Origin: Mesorhizobium_B sp035998495
GTDB lineage: Bacteria > Pseudomonadota > Alphaproteobacteria > Rhizobiales > Rhizobiaceae
Length of the DNA: 64,000 nucleotides
Assembly: GCA_035998495.1 (NCBI GenBank)
Contig: DASYHP010000030.1
Location: forward strand, 100,566 to 164,565
Direction: 5' to 3'
Positions 9,389-18,420 of this stretch are shown piece by piece (positions within the stretch are counted from its first letter, which is position 1; every line of letters starts with the position of its first letter). The notes beneath the pieces were generated by a model that worked only from the letters and a program-made list of their open reading frames with translations, was not told where the DNA came from and did no database searches. The position numbers were made by a program, and so were the translations under genes.

Positions 9389-10123
9389 TCAGCCCGGAAC
9401 GAGGTTGGCCCGCGGGATGGGGAACACGCGCGCCGAGCCCATCATGTGGGCGTAAAAACCTTCCCGCCGGAACAGGCCGGAAAAGGCGCGGTCGAGCACG
9501 TTGAGCGAGCCCGTGAAGGCACCGAAGGCGGGCATGATCAGGCGCGAACCGTCCGACGCGAAGCAACGGCGGCGCACCCCCCGGCCCCGCGCCACGATCT
9601 TTGCGCAGGGATGCAGGTGGCCGGCCACCTCGCCTTCGATCAGGCCGGGCGTGGGCTCGTGGCGGAAGGTGAGGCCGCCGACGTGAAGCGCCGCCAGCGT
9701 TTCGCCGGGCAGGTTTTCGGGCGCATTCGGATCGTGGTTGCCCGAAATCCAGAACCAGTCGCGCCCGGCCATCAGCGACGCGAGCGGCGCGCGAAAACGA
9801 TCGGGCATGCAGGCCGCGCCCTCGCCATCGTGGAAACTGTCGCCCAGGCTGACCACGGCGCGCGGCCGGTAGAACTCGATCAGCCCGGCGAGCTTCTCGA
9901 GCGTCGCGCCCGTGTCATAGGGCGGCAGGAAGACGCCGCGGCGGGCGAAAGCCGCGCCTTTCTCGAGATGCAGGTCGGACACCGCGAGCAGCCGGTGCTC
10001 GGGCAGGTAAAGCGCGCCGCGCCGGTCAAGCCACGCATGTTCGCCCTGGAGCATGATCGCTTGCGCCTCCCGGGCCTGTCGAAGGGCGGGCTCCTCCCCG
10101 AGAATGTCGAATGCCAGGCTCAC
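9389..10123 (-). CDS. pdeM: Ligase-associated DNA damage response endonuclease PdeM
   Basis: 244-residue calcineurin-like metallophosphoesterase. Metal-binding motifs are visible in order: SDLHLEKG near residue 50, SLGDSFHDGEG near 93, SGNHDPNAP near 126, and GEVAGHLHPCAK near 165. The start is GTG at 10123, abutting the helicase stop codon with no gap. PdeM genes are known from the bacterial ligase-associated DNA repair module. Here only helicase and PdeM are adjacent; the ligase and exonuclease partners are not in the flanking sequence. Confidence 0.88.
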   Translation of the reverse strand: MSLAFDILGEEPALRQAREAQAIMLQGEHAWLDRRGALYLPEHRLLAVSDLHLEKGAAFARRGVFLPPYDTGATLEKLAGLIEFYRPRAVVSLGDSFHDGEGAACMPDRFRAPLASLMAGRDWFWISGNHDPNAPENLPGETLAALHVGGLTFRHEPTPGLIEGEVAGHLHPCAKIVARGRGVRRRCFASDGSRLIMPAFGAFTGSLNVLDRAFSGLFRREGFYAHMMGSARVFPIPRANLVPG

Positions 10124-12685
10124 CTACTTCCCCATTTGGCCCGCCAACTCCATGTCGCCCATGGCCTCGGCGATCAGCGCGTCGGCCGCATTGCCCGACG
10201 CCTCGTCGCCCGCGTCGAGATTCACGCGCTCCTTGCCGATTTCGAGCAGAATCGGCAGGGCGAGCGGCGAAATCTGATTGAGCGGCTTATGCACGATCCG
10301 GCCGCGGATGCGGCTCAACAATTCGTTAAGCCGACGGATGTCGAGAAGCCCCGTCGCCGCATCGACCCGCGTCGCTTGCATCAGGATGTGGTCGGGCTCG
10401 TGCGTCCTCAGCACGTCATAGATCAGGTCGGCCGAGACCGTCACCTGCCGGCCCGTCTTCTCGCGGCCGGGATGCCGCCGGTCGATGAGCCCCGCCACCA
10501 CTGCGCAGTGCCGGAACGTGCGCTTGAGCAGGTAGGAGTCCTGCAGCCAGTCCTCCAGATCCTCGCCCAGCATGTCCTCATCGAACAGCGCGTCCAGCGC
10601 GCCGGATTCTTCCGCGAAAGCTTCGCCCATGTCGCGCGCGCCCCACACGGCGATGCTGTAGTCGGTCGCCACGAAGCCGAGCGGGCGCAGTTCGGCGCGG
10701 GCGAGGCGGCGCGTGAGCAGCATCCCCAGCGTCTGGTGCGCGAGCCGCCCCTCAAAGGGGTAGGCCACCATGTAGAACCGCTTCTGACGCGGAAATGTCT
10801 CGACCAGAAGCTCGCCCGGCCGCGGCAGCGCCGACTTGCTTTGCTGGACGCGTAGCCAGTCCGCCACCTGGGAGGGAAGGCTTTTCCAGCGCGCGGGGTC
10901 GGCCAGCATGGCGCGAACGCCGGCGGCCAGATAGGTCGAGAGCGGAAATTTAGAGCCCCCAAAATGCGGCACCTGCGCCTCCTCGCCGGAGGCATCTGAA
11001 ACGATGCAGTCGTTTTCGCGCAGGCCCTCGAAGCGCAGCACCCGCCCGCCAAGCAGAAACGTGTCGCCGGGTGAGAGCGTCTCGGCGAAGAACTCCTCCA
11101 CCTGGCCTAGCTTGAAGCCGCCGCGGCCAGCCAGCATGGCCTCCCCCGCCCTGCCCTTCCTGGCGAAGCGCACGTCGAGCATGGACGAATCCATGATGGT
11201 GCCGACGTTCAGCCGATACTGCTGCGCCACGCGCGGGTGGGTGAGCCGCCAGGAGCCGTCCGCCGCCTTGCGGATCTTCGCGTAGCGCTCATAGGCGCGG
11301 AGGCTGTAGCCGCCGGTCGCCACGAAATCGACGGCGCGGTCGAAGTCTTGTCGCGTGAGCCTGGCATAGGGGGCGGCAGACGTCACCTCGGCATAGAGAT
11401 CGTCAGCATGGAAAGGTTCGGCGCAGGCGCAGCCCAGAACATGCTGGCAGAGCACGTCGAGCCCGCCCTCCGTCAGCGGCGGCGTGTCCTGCGCGCCCAA
11501 ATAGTTGGCCTCCACGGCGGCAAGACACTCCATCACCTCGAAGCGGTTGGCCGGCACCAGGATGGCTTTCGAGGGCTCGTCCATGCGGTGGTTGGCGCGA
11601 CCGATGCGCTGCGCGAGGCGGCTTGCGCCCTTCGGCGCGCCCACATGCACGACCAGGTCCACGTCGCCCCAGTCGATGCCGAGATCGAGCGTCGAGGTCG
11701 CCACCACGGCCCGCAAACTGTTCTCGCCCATGGCCTTCTCCACCCGCCTCCGCTGCGCGGCGTCGAGCGAGCCGTGATGGAGCGCGATGGGCAAGGAATC
11801 CTCGTTCATCTGCCACAGTTCCTGGAACAGGAGTTCGGCCTGGAAGCGGGTGTTGACGAAAAGCAGCGTGGTCCTGTGCCGGCGGATAGCGTCATACACC
11901 TCCGGCATGGCGTAGCGCGCGGCGTGGCCGGCCCAGGGCACGCGCTCACGCGACTTCAGGATCGTGATGACGGGCTTCGCCCCACCCTCTACGCTGATGA
12001 GCCCGGACATGCGGCCGGGCTCCTCCTGGCTTACCAGCCAGCGGCGGAGTTCGTCGGGATCGCTGACGGTGGCCGACAGGCCCACGGTGCGCAGGTCCGG
12101 CACGATCTTTCGCAGCCGCGCGAGCCCTAGCGAGAGCAGGTGCCCGCGCTTGCTGGTGACGAGCGCGTGCAGTTCGTCGAACACCACAAATCGAAGGTCG
12201 GCGAAGAACCGGCCTGCGTCCGGCGAGGCGATCATCAGCGCGAGTTGCTCGGGCGTGGTCAAGAGGATGTCGGGCGGGTTGAGCCTTTGCCGCTGGCGCT
12301 TGTGGGCCGGCGTGTCGCCCGTGCGCGTCTCGATCGAGACCGGCAGGCCTATCTCGGCGACCGGCCGGTCGAGGTTGCGCTCGATGTCCACGGCAAGCGC
12401 CTTGAGCGGCGAGATGTAGAGCGTATGCACCCCCGACGGCCTCAAACCCGGCCTGCGCTTGGGCCGCAGCGAGAGCTCCACGAGCGAGGGCAGAAACCCC
12501 GCCAACGTCTTCCCCGCCCCCGTCGGCGCGATCAAGAGCATCGACTCGGCCGCTTGTGCGCGCGCGAGCAACTCCACCTGATGCGCGCGAGGAGCCCAGC
12601 CGCGCTTGGCGAACCACTGGAGGAACGGTTCGGGCAGATCGGCTGAAAGCGCGGGCGCGAGCGGATGGGGCGAGAGCGTCGTCAC
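10124..12685 (-). CDS. Ligase-associated DNA damage response DEXH-box helicase (Lhr-like)
   Basis: 853-residue superfamily 2 helicase of the Lhr-like, ligase-associated type. The Q-motif region is APRAHQVELLARAQ. Walker A is LLIAPTGAGKTLAGF near residue 55. DEXH box: FVVFDELHAL near 170. Motif III is SATVSDP. RecA2 motifs include LFVNTRFQAE, TSTLDLGIDWGDVDLVV and QRIGRANHRMD. The C-terminal half holds the Lhr winged-helix and DUF4145-like region. It begins with GTG at 12685 with a weak ribosome site and ends immediately before pdeM. Length fits the family. Role: 3'-5' translocation on ssDNA during repair. Confidence 0.92.
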   Translation of the reverse strand: MTTLSPHPLAPALSADLPEPFLQWFAKRGWAPRAHQVELLARAQAAESMLLIAPTGAGKTLAGFLPSLVELSLRPKRRPGLRPSGVHTLYISPLKALAVDIERNLDRPVAEIGLPVSIETRTGDTPAHKRQRQRLNPPDILLTTPEQLALMIASPDAGRFFADLRFVVFDELHALVTSKRGHLLSLGLARLRKIVPDLRTVGLSATVSDPDELRRWLVSQEEPGRMSGLISVEGGAKPVITILKSRERVPWAGHAARYAMPEVYDAIRRHRTTLLFVNTRFQAELLFQELWQMNEDSLPIALHHGSLDAAQRRRVEKAMGENSLRAVVATSTLDLGIDWGDVDLVVHVGAPKGASRLAQRIGRANHRMDEPSKAILVPANRFEVMECLAAVEANYLGAQDTPPLTEGGLDVLCQHVLGCACAEPFHADDLYAEVTSAAPYARLTRQDFDRAVDFVATGGYSLRAYERYAKIRKAADGSWRLTHPRVAQQYRLNVGTIMDSSMLDVRFARKGRAGEAMLAGRGGFKLGQVEEFFAETLSPGDTFLLGGRVLRFEGLRENDCIVSDASGEEAQVPHFGGSKFPLSTYLAAGVRAMLADPARWKSLPSQVADWLRVQQSKSALPRPGELLVETFPRQKRFYMVAYPFEGRLAHQTLGMLLTRRLARAELRPLGFVATDYSIAVWGARDMGEAFAEESGALDALFDEDMLGEDLEDWLQDSYLLKRTFRHCAVVAGLIDRRHPGREKTGRQVTVSADLIYDVLRTHEPDHILMQATRVDAATGLLDIRRLNELLSRIRGRIVHKPLNQISPLALPILLEIGKERVNLDAGDEASGNAADALIAEAMGDMELAGQMGK

Positions 12686-12882
12686 GCGTGAGAGTTAACG
12701 TTCGGGGAGGGAAACGCCAAGCGAAATGCGGAACAAAAAGGGATCGATTGCCCGGCCGCTCCCGCCGTCCCAAGCTCTTGCGCCGTTGGGTTGCATATGA
12801 GCACGTTGTGGATTCGCCGGCTGGACGGAGGCGTTTAACGACACTCCCGATCCCGCCGAGGCAACAAGAAGGGGAAACACCC

Positions 12883-13617
12883 ATGCCGAGGGTGCTGATC
12901 AGGAAGCTGGAGCACTTCACCGAGCTGTCCGACGAGGAGAAGCGGATGCTCCAAGACGCCAGCCGCAACGTGAAGGTGATCGAGGCACACCAGGACATCA
13001 TCAACGAGGGCGACAAGCCCGACGATGTCCACCTGATCCTGGATGGCTGGGCTCTCCGCTACAAGGGGCTCCTCAATGGAGATCGGGCCATCTTGGCCTT
13101 CCTGATCCCCGGCGACATCTGCGACCTCCATGTGGCGCTTCTCGACCAGATGGACCATTCCATCGCGGCGCTGTCGCGCTGCAGGGTCGCCTTCATCCCC
13201 TTGAAGATGATGGAGGAAGTCATGGACGAGGGTCGGGAGCGGCAAAGGAATAGCCGCGGGCTTGCCCGCGCCCTTTGGTGGTCCACCCTCAGGGACGAGG
13301 CGATCCTGCGCGAATGGCTCGTCAACCTTGGGCAACGCAACGCCGACAAGCGACTGGCTCACTTCTTTTGCGAGATGCTGCTGCGCTCCAAAGCCGTCGG
13401 CCTGACGGACGACGACAGCTTCGAACTGCCCATGACCCAAGAAGAGCTTGGCGACGCCACGGGCATGACCACCGTTCACATCAGCCGCACGCTCAAGGAT
13501 CTCCAGGAGCGTGGCCTCGTCACGGTCAAGGGAAGGCGCGTGGTGATGGACAACCTGGACGGGCTGATGGCGTTCGCCGACTTCAACCCGAATTATCTTC
13601 ACCACAAGGAGGCATGA
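12883..13617 (+). CDS. Crp/Fnr-family transcriptional regulator
   Basis: 244-residue regulator with an N-terminal cyclic-nucleotide-binding-like beta barrel (about residues 15-130, for example EAHQDIINEGDKPDDVHLIL). A dimer helix follows, and a C-terminal HTH_Crp domain includes MTQEELGDATGMTTVHISRT and LKDLQERGLVTVKGRRV. No Fnr-type N-terminal cysteine cluster is present, so it is not an oxygen-sensing Fnr. The ATG at 12883 follows GGGGAAACACCC. It is divergent from the helicase and convergent with the methyltransferase. Ligand and regulon cannot be deduced. Confidence 0.88.
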   Translation: MPRVLIRKLEHFTELSDEEKRMLQDASRNVKVIEAHQDIINEGDKPDDVHLILDGWALRYKGLLNGDRAILAFLIPGDICDLHVALLDQMDHSIAALSRCRVAFIPLKMMEEVMDEGRERQRNSRGLARALWWSTLRDEAILREWLVNLGQRNADKRLAHFFCEMLLRSKAVGLTDDDSFELPMTQEELGDATGMTTVHISRTLKDLQERGLVTVKGRRVVMDNLDGLMAFADFNPNYLHHKEA

Positions 13618-13729
13618 GCGCTGGGGCGGAAATCGCGTCGGACACATGGCTCCAAGCGTGCGGCCACTCTCATAAATAACCGACGCGAACAGGTCCGGCG
13701 AGCGAGGGCTTCGATGACATTGGTGCGCT

Positions 13730-14668
13730 TCAGGAAGATCGGGAAACGCCCAGCGCGATGAAGCCTTCCACAGGCGAATTGCGATCTTGGCGGATGATCT
13801 CCGTTTCCAGCGAACGCATCTCAAAGCCGTTCGCCTCAAGCAGCCCGCGCACATAGCCTTGCGAATGCGCGTAGCGTCGCGTCTCGCGTAAGCTGAAGTC
13901 GCCCGGGCCGTCGTGCTTCTCGACGGAAAAGGCGAACAGCCCGCCCGGCGCGAGCATTTCCGCCACGCCCGCAAAAACGCGGTCGAGGCGGCCGAGATAC
14001 ATGAACACGTCGGCGGCGATGATGAGGGCGGCCTCCTCGCCGTCGAAGGCGGGCGGGAAGGGCAGGTCCTGGAGGTCGGCCTTGTCCAGCCTGTCGTAAA
14101 CGCCCTTCTTGCGGGCCTCGCGCAGCATCTCGGCGGAAAGATCGTAGCCCGCGAGTTTTTCCACGACCTGCCGCAGGCGTTTCCCCATCAGCCCCGTGCC
14201 GCAACCGAGATCGATTGCGCGGATGAACTTCTTTTCAGGCCCCGCCTGCGCGCGGATCACATCGAACAATAATTCCGGCACGCGGTAACCGAGATCCTCC
14301 ACCAGCGCCGTGTCGAACCTCTTCGCATATTGGTCGAACAGCGTTTCCACGAAGGCTGAAGGCGGCGCGTCAGGCGCGGGTGCCGCGCCGGCCAGCGCCA
14401 GCTTCAGCGCCGCCCCAGCCCGGTCTTGCCGGTCAAGCTCAAGCGCCGTGCGCCAGGCCCGCACGGCGGCCTTCATCTGGCCGGCTGCTTCGTGCATCTC
14501 GCCCAGGCGGAACCAGCCGAAGCTCCATTGGGGCGCGAGCTCCAGCGCGCCCAGCATCAACTCGCTCGCCGCGGCAAAATCACCTTCGGCCATCAGCATC
14601 TCGGCGTAATCGGCGCGGCGGTCGGCCAGAAGATCGCCCGAGGCGGTGTCGAAGAGGTTTGGGCTCAT
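13730..14668 (-). CDS. TPR-containing class I SAM-dependent methyltransferase
   Basis: 312-residue protein. An N-terminal TPR-like part (about residues 15-85, AEMLMAEGDFAAASELMLGA) is joined to a Rossmann methyltransferase domain. Motif I is AIDLGCGTGLMGKRL near residue 150, with the acidic loop AGYDLSAEMLREA and post-motif segment PGGLFAFSVEKHDG. Family members of this build are annotated as contactin-associated or NDUFAF-like methyltransferases, but the substrate is unknown. It is convergent with the Crp-like gene. Confidence 0.85.
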   Translation of the reverse strand: MSPNLFDTASGDLLADRRADYAEMLMAEGDFAAASELMLGALELAPQWSFGWFRLGEMHEAAGQMKAAVRAWRTALELDRQDRAGAALKLALAGAAPAPDAPPSAFVETLFDQYAKRFDTALVEDLGYRVPELLFDVIRAQAGPEKKFIRAIDLGCGTGLMGKRLRQVVEKLAGYDLSAEMLREARKKGVYDRLDKADLQDLPFPPAFDGEEAALIIAADVFMYLGRLDRVFAGVAEMLAPGGLFAFSVEKHDGPGDFSLRETRRYAHSQGYVRGLLEANGFEMRSLETEIIRQDRNSPVEGFIALGVSRSS

Positions 14669-14892
14669 GGCGACCTCTTAGCACGGTCGGGACGGGAGCA
14701 ATGCCGCTTCCATCCAGCGAAGCCTATCACGCCGTCCTGGCCGCCCTCCGCGCGCTCCGTTGTGCGCCCTGCGGAAAATCTCTTGCCGCGACGGCGGCTG
14801 CTGGGCTTTACCTTGCCATGGCTTTTCGGGTCGGCGTCCCAAGCGTCGCGACACGAGCAGGCATCCTGCAAAGCACGAAGGGAGACCAGGGA

Positions 14893-15690
14893 ATGAGCCG
14901 CAAGCGACCGACCGTCTGGGATCTGCGCGCCAACAAGGGCAAGAAGCAATACACCATGCTGCGGCTCTTCACGCTGGAGGAGGCGGAAGCCGCCGAGCGC
15001 GCCGGCGTGGACATCGTGTCGGTGCCGCCCGAGCTGCTTCTCAACCCGCAATACCGGGACGCCGCGCCCTCGCTCTTCACCATGCCCGGCGACAATTTCT
15101 ACGAGTTCGGCTCTCAGGACGATTTCGTGCGCTTCGCCTTCAAGCTCTACAAGCACGGGGCGGACGCGGTTTACTCCTCAGCGGGCTTCCCGACGGTGAA
15201 GCGGCTCGCCGAGGACAACATCCCCATCATCGGCCATGTCGGGCTGATCCCCTCGCGAAAGACCTGGACGGGGGGTTTTTGCGCGGTCGGCAAGACGGCG
15301 GAAACGGCGATGGAAATCTACGAGGCCGTGAAGACCTATGAGGCGATCGGCGCATTCGGTGCAGAGATCGAGGTCGTGCCGGTGGAGGTGGCCGAAGCGA
15401 TCTGCCGGCGCACCCCGCTGTTTCTGATCTCGATGGGCGCGGGCGCGGGTTGCGACGCGCAATACCTGTTCTCAGAGGATGTCTTGGGCGAGAACCGCGG
15501 ACACATGCCGCGCCATTCCAAGGTCTATCGCAACTTCGCCGCCGAATACGACCGGCTGAAAGAGGAGCGCATCAAGGCCTATGGCGAGTTCGTGGCCGAC
15601 TGCCAGTCGGGCGCGTTCCCCGAGGAGAAACACATCGTGCGGATGGAGAAGGGCGAGCTCGACGCCTTCTTGAGCCGCCTGCCGGGCTGA
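14893..15690 (+). CDS. PanB-like (ketopantoate hydroxymethyltransferase superfamily) protein lacking metal ligands
   Basis: 265 residues aligning end to end with PanB: VWDLRANKGKKQYTMLRLF, IIGHVGLIPS, GGFCAVGK, EIEVVPVEVAEAI and GAGAGCDAQYLFSEDVLG. The catalytic-type glutamate (Glu160, equivalent to E. coli Glu181) is kept. The PanB metal ligands and lysine are not: the VGDSL segment reads VSVPPEL (about 42-48), and the KIEGG segment reads YSSAG (94-98). It is therefore probably not the housekeeping PanB. It may be an aldolase-like enzyme acting on a sugar-derived acid. It is convergent with a sugar epimerase-like gene and next to a sugar ABC importer. ATG at 14893 follows AAGGGAGACCAGGGA. 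Function is not established. Confidence 0.75.
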   Translation: MSRKRPTVWDLRANKGKKQYTMLRLFTLEEAEAAERAGVDIVSVPPELLLNPQYRDAAPSLFTMPGDNFYEFGSQDDFVRFAFKLYKHGADAVYSSAGFPTVKRLAEDNIPIIGHVGLIPSRKTWTGGFCAVGKTAETAMEIYEAVKTYEAIGAFGAEIEVVPVEVAEAICRRTPLFLISMGAGAGCDAQYLFSEDVLGENRGHMPRHSKVYRNFAAEYDRLKEERIKAYGEFVADCQSGAFPEEKHIVRMEKGELDAFLSRLPG

Positions 15691-15702
15691 CGGTCAAGCC
15701 GG

Positions 15703-16560
15703 TCAGCGCCCCAGCGTCATCCCGGCTTCACGCGCCTTCTCCCTGAGAAAGGGCAGGCCCTCCTCGATCACGTCGTCGGGCCGTGTCGCGACGGGGCGCC
15801 ACACGGCGAGGCCGCCGGCGATGTCGGCGTCCACATGGTTCATGCTTTCGAGCGTGATCGGGCCGGAATAGCCGATCTCGGCCATGGCCTTGAAGGCTGC
15901 CGTCCAGTTGAGCATGCCGCGGCCCGGCACGCCGCGATTGGCTTCCGACACATGCACATAGCCCAGATAAGGCGCGGCCGCCTCGAAGCCGGCGGAAAAG
16001 CTCTCCTCCTCGATATGCATGTGGTAGGTGTCGAGATGGATGAAGATGTTGTCGGCCCCCACGCGCTCGATGATGCGGGCGGCGTCGATGCCCCGGTTCA
16101 TCAGATGCGTCTCATAGCGGTTGCAGGGCTCGACGCCGAGCTTGAGTCCGTGCGCCTTGGCCGAGCGGGCGGCGCGTTCGAGGAACCGGCTCACCCCGTC
16201 GATCTCGCGTTGGGTGGGCGCGCGGCCGGTCGTTTTGCCGATCGTGCCATAGGTCACGCCGCCGAGCCCCATGCTGCCGACGTCCGCGCAGACGCGGAAG
16301 GCCGGCTCCAGGAAGTCGAGGCCTTCCTGCGGGCGCTCCACGATGTCGAGGGCGGCGGGCAGGCCGAGCGAGGGCAGAAGCTCAACGCCCCAGCGGCTGG
16401 CGAAGGCGCGCGCCCGCCTAGTGTCGATCTCCGAGGGCCTGAGCAGCGGGATCTCGAACAGGCCGACGCCGTATTCCCCGAGCCGCTCCATCTGAGGCTC
16501 GATGCGGGAAAGATCCCAGACCGGGGCGATGGCGAAGGTGTGCAGGCCAAAGAGATTCAT
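15703..16560 (-). CDS. Sugar isomerase/epimerase (AP-endonuclease-2 TIM-barrel family)
   Basis: 285-residue TIM-barrel protein of the xylose-isomerase-like family, resembling ketose 3-epimerases. Likely metal ligands are visible: Glu in GLKLGVEPCNRYETH, Asp/His in IFIHLDTYHMHIEEES, His in YLGYVHVSEANRGVPGRG, and Glu in GPITLESMNH. The segment NRGVPGRGMLNW is typical of D-psicose/D-tagatose epimerase-like enzymes. It lies 3 bp downstream of the ABC ATPase on the same strand and probably ends the LacI-controlled operon. The exact sugar is unknown. Confidence 0.85.
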   Translation of the reverse strand: MNLFGLHTFAIAPVWDLSRIEPQMERLGEYGVGLFEIPLLRPSEIDTRRARAFASRWGVELLPSLGLPAALDIVERPQEGLDFLEPAFRVCADVGSMGLGGVTYGTIGKTTGRAPTQREIDGVSRFLERAARSAKAHGLKLGVEPCNRYETHLMNRGIDAARIIERVGADNIFIHLDTYHMHIEEESFSAGFEAAAPYLGYVHVSEANRGVPGRGMLNWTAAFKAMAEIGYSGPITLESMNHVDADIAGGLAVWRPVATRPDDVIEEGLPFLREKAREAGMTLGR

Positions 16561-16563
16561 GGG

Positions 16564-17334
16564 TTACCCTCTTCCCTCATGCGCGGCCGCTGCGGAGAAG
16601 TCGCCGCCCACGATGCGGGCGACGACCTCGTTCATGTTGGTTCGGGCGGTGGCGAGGTCGGCCTCCGCCCTGCCCTGCCGCAACACCACGATGCGGTCGG
16701 TGACGGCGAGCACGTCGTTGAGCCGGTGCGAGATCAGGATCACCGCGATGCCCTCGCTCTTCAGCCGGCGGATCAGGTCGAGCACGCTCTGCACCTCGCG
16801 CACGGCGAGCGCCGCCGTGGGCTCGTCCATGATCACGAGCTTCGGGTCGAAGGTGAGCGCGCGGGCGATGGCGACGGTCTGCTGCTGGCCGCCCGAGAAC
16901 GAGCCCACGGCGCGGTGCAGCGCCGGCAGATGCGCGCCGAGCCGCTCGACCATGCGCGCGGCCTGCCGGTCCATGCTGGCCTTGTCGACCACCGGAAATA
17001 GGCCGAGGATCTTCTTCACCGGCTCGCGGCCGAGGAAGATGTTCGAGGACACGTCCTGCTGCTTGGCGAGCGACAGGTCCTGGTAGATCATCTCGATGCC
17101 GAGTTGCCGGCGCTCGCCGGGGTCGAGGGGCAGGATGTCCCGACCGTCGAAGCGGATCGCCCCGGCATCCGCGCGGTAGATGCCAGTGATGGTCTTCATC
17201 AGCGTGGATTTTCCCGCGCCGTTGTCACCGACCAGGCCCACCACCTCTCCGGCGGCGATCGTGAGATCGACGCCGTGCAGCACATCGACCGCGCCAAAGC
17301 TCTTCTTGATGCCGGAGAGTTCGAGCAGCGTCAT
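16564..17334 (-). CDS. Sugar ABC transporter ATP-binding protein (single-domain, FrcA-like)
   Basis: 256-residue ATPase of the CUT2 sugar importer family. Walker A is GLVGDNGAGKSTLMKTI near residue 34. Signature is SFSGGQQQTVAIARAL near 142, Walker B is LVIMDEPTAALAV near 164, and the H-loop is VILISHRLNDV. It has one nucleotide-binding domain where RbsA has two, like FrcA. The start MTLLELSG at 17334 has a GGAGAG site. A longer open frame in the same phase up to 18219 is an antisense-like artefact over the permease gene. The start overlaps the permease stop by four bases. Confidence 0.92.
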   Translation of the reverse strand: MTLLELSGIKKSFGAVDVLHGVDLTIAAGEVVGLVGDNGAGKSTLMKTITGIYRADAGAIRFDGRDILPLDPGERRQLGIEMIYQDLSLAKQQDVSSNIFLGREPVKKILGLFPVVDKASMDRQAARMVERLGAHLPALHRAVGSFSGGQQQTVAIARALTFDPKLVIMDEPTAALAVREVQSVLDLIRRLKSEGIAVILISHRLNDVLAVTDRIVVLRQGRAEADLATARTNMNEVVARIVGGDFSAAAAHEGRG

Positions 17335-18332
17335 ACGCGGCTCTCCTTCCGCACTTGGTACTGGTCGATGAAGACGGCGAGGATCAGCACCGCGCCGATG
17401 GCCATCTGCTGATAATAGGCCTGCACGGCGAGCAGGTTCAGCCCGTTCTGCAGCACGCCCATGATGAGGGCGCCGATCATCGTGCCGAGGATGGAGCCTC
17501 GGCCGCCGAACAGGTTGGTGCCGCCGATGATGGCGGCCGTGATGGCGGTGAGCTCGTAGTTGAGGCCGGCCGTGGGGTCGCCCGAATTGATGCGGGCGGA
17601 AAAGAGCAGTCCCGCCAGCCCGGCAAGCGCGCCAGACAGCATGTAGAGCGTGAAGCGCTGGCGATCGACGCGGATGCCGACGGCGCGGGCGGCGCTCTCG
17701 GAATCGCCCAGCGCCAGCGCGTGCCGGCCGAAGCGGGTATAGGCGAGCACGATGTGGGCGACGATCGCCGTGACGATGAGGATGATGACGGGCATGGGAA
17801 TGCCGAGCGGCCGGCCCTGGCCGAGATAAAGCATGGCCGAGGGCAGGCCGTAGATCACGCGGCCTTCGGAGATCACCAGCGCCAGGCCGCGAGCGAGGCC
17901 CAGCATGCCCAGCGTGACGATGAAGGCGGGCAGGAAGGCGCGGGTGACGAGAAACCCGTTGATGCTTCCGGCCGCCGCGCCGGCGAGGATGCAGGCGGCG
18001 ACGCCAATGGCTGCGGGCATGCCGAGGTTCACGGCGGCGTAGGCGCCGACCACGCCGGCCAGCCCCATGACGGAGCCGAGCGAGAGGTCGAGCCCGCCAG
18101 AGCCGATCACGAAGGTAGCCGCGATGGCGAGAACGCCGATGGTGGAGGTCGCGAGCAGGATGTTGAGGAAGTTGCCGACCGACAGGAAGAAGGGCGAGAG
18201 CACGGCCATGACCGCGCAAAGCGCGATCAGCACCAGAAAGGATTCGAGGCGCACATGCAGCCGCTCGACCGCGGCGCGCTGCGCACGGGACCAGAGAGAC
18301 GATCGAATGTTTGCGCCTGATGCAGAGGTCAT
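17331..18332 (-). CDS. Sugar ABC transporter permease (RbsC/FrcC-like)
   Basis: 333-residue CUT2 permease with about 8-10 hydrophobic helices. Family motifs include IGSGGLDLSLGSVMGLAGV, GSINGFLVTRAFLPAFIVTL and ALGDSESAARAVGIRVD, plus AIIGGTNLFGGRGSILGT near the C-terminus. I placed the start at the ATG 18332 (MTSASGAN). The open frame extends upstream to 18452, but that extension is translated from a palindromic intergenic repeat. The ribosome site is weak. It overlaps the ATPase start by four bases and follows the binding-protein gene. Confidence 0.88.
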   Translation of the reverse strand: MTSASGANIRSSLWSRAQRAAVERLHVRLESFLVLIALCAVMAVLSPFFLSVGNFLNILLATSTIGVLAIAATFVIGSGGLDLSLGSVMGLAGVVGAYAAVNLGMPAAIGVAACILAGAAAGSINGFLVTRAFLPAFIVTLGMLGLARGLALVISEGRVIYGLPSAMLYLGQGRPLGIPMPVIILIVTAIVAHIVLAYTRFGRHALALGDSESAARAVGIRVDRQRFTLYMLSGALAGLAGLLFSARINSGDPTAGLNYELTAITAAIIGGTNLFGGRGSILGTMIGALIMGVLQNGLNLLAVQAYYQQMAIGAVLILAVFIDQYQVRKESRV

Positions 18333-18349
18333 GGACCTACCGATGTTCG

Positions 18350-18420
18350 CCCCCTCCGTCTCGGCGCTGCCGCGCCGAGCCACCTCTCCGGAGCGAAGCG
18401 AAGGAGAGACGGAGAGGGGG
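18350..18420. repeat. GC-rich intergenic palindromic repeat
   Basis: A 71-bp element built of nested hairpins: CTCGGCGC/GCGCCGAG with a short loop, then CTCTCC/GGAGAG, enclosed by CCCCTCCGTCT against AGACGGAGAGGGG. It lies between the sugar-binding-protein gene and the permease gene of the ABC operon. Such elements can stabilise the binding-protein mRNA. It resembles in style, but is not identical to, the repeats at 59.8 and 61.5 kb. Confidence 0.65.

Noticed and set aside
14893..15690. Housekeeping panB
   Set aside because: Metal-binding and lysine positions of PanB are replaced; no panC is adjacent.
16564..18219. 551-codon frame suggesting an ABC ATPase with a long N-terminal extension
   Set aside because: The upstream part is an off-frame reading of the permease gene; the ATPase starts at 17334 with its own ribosome site.
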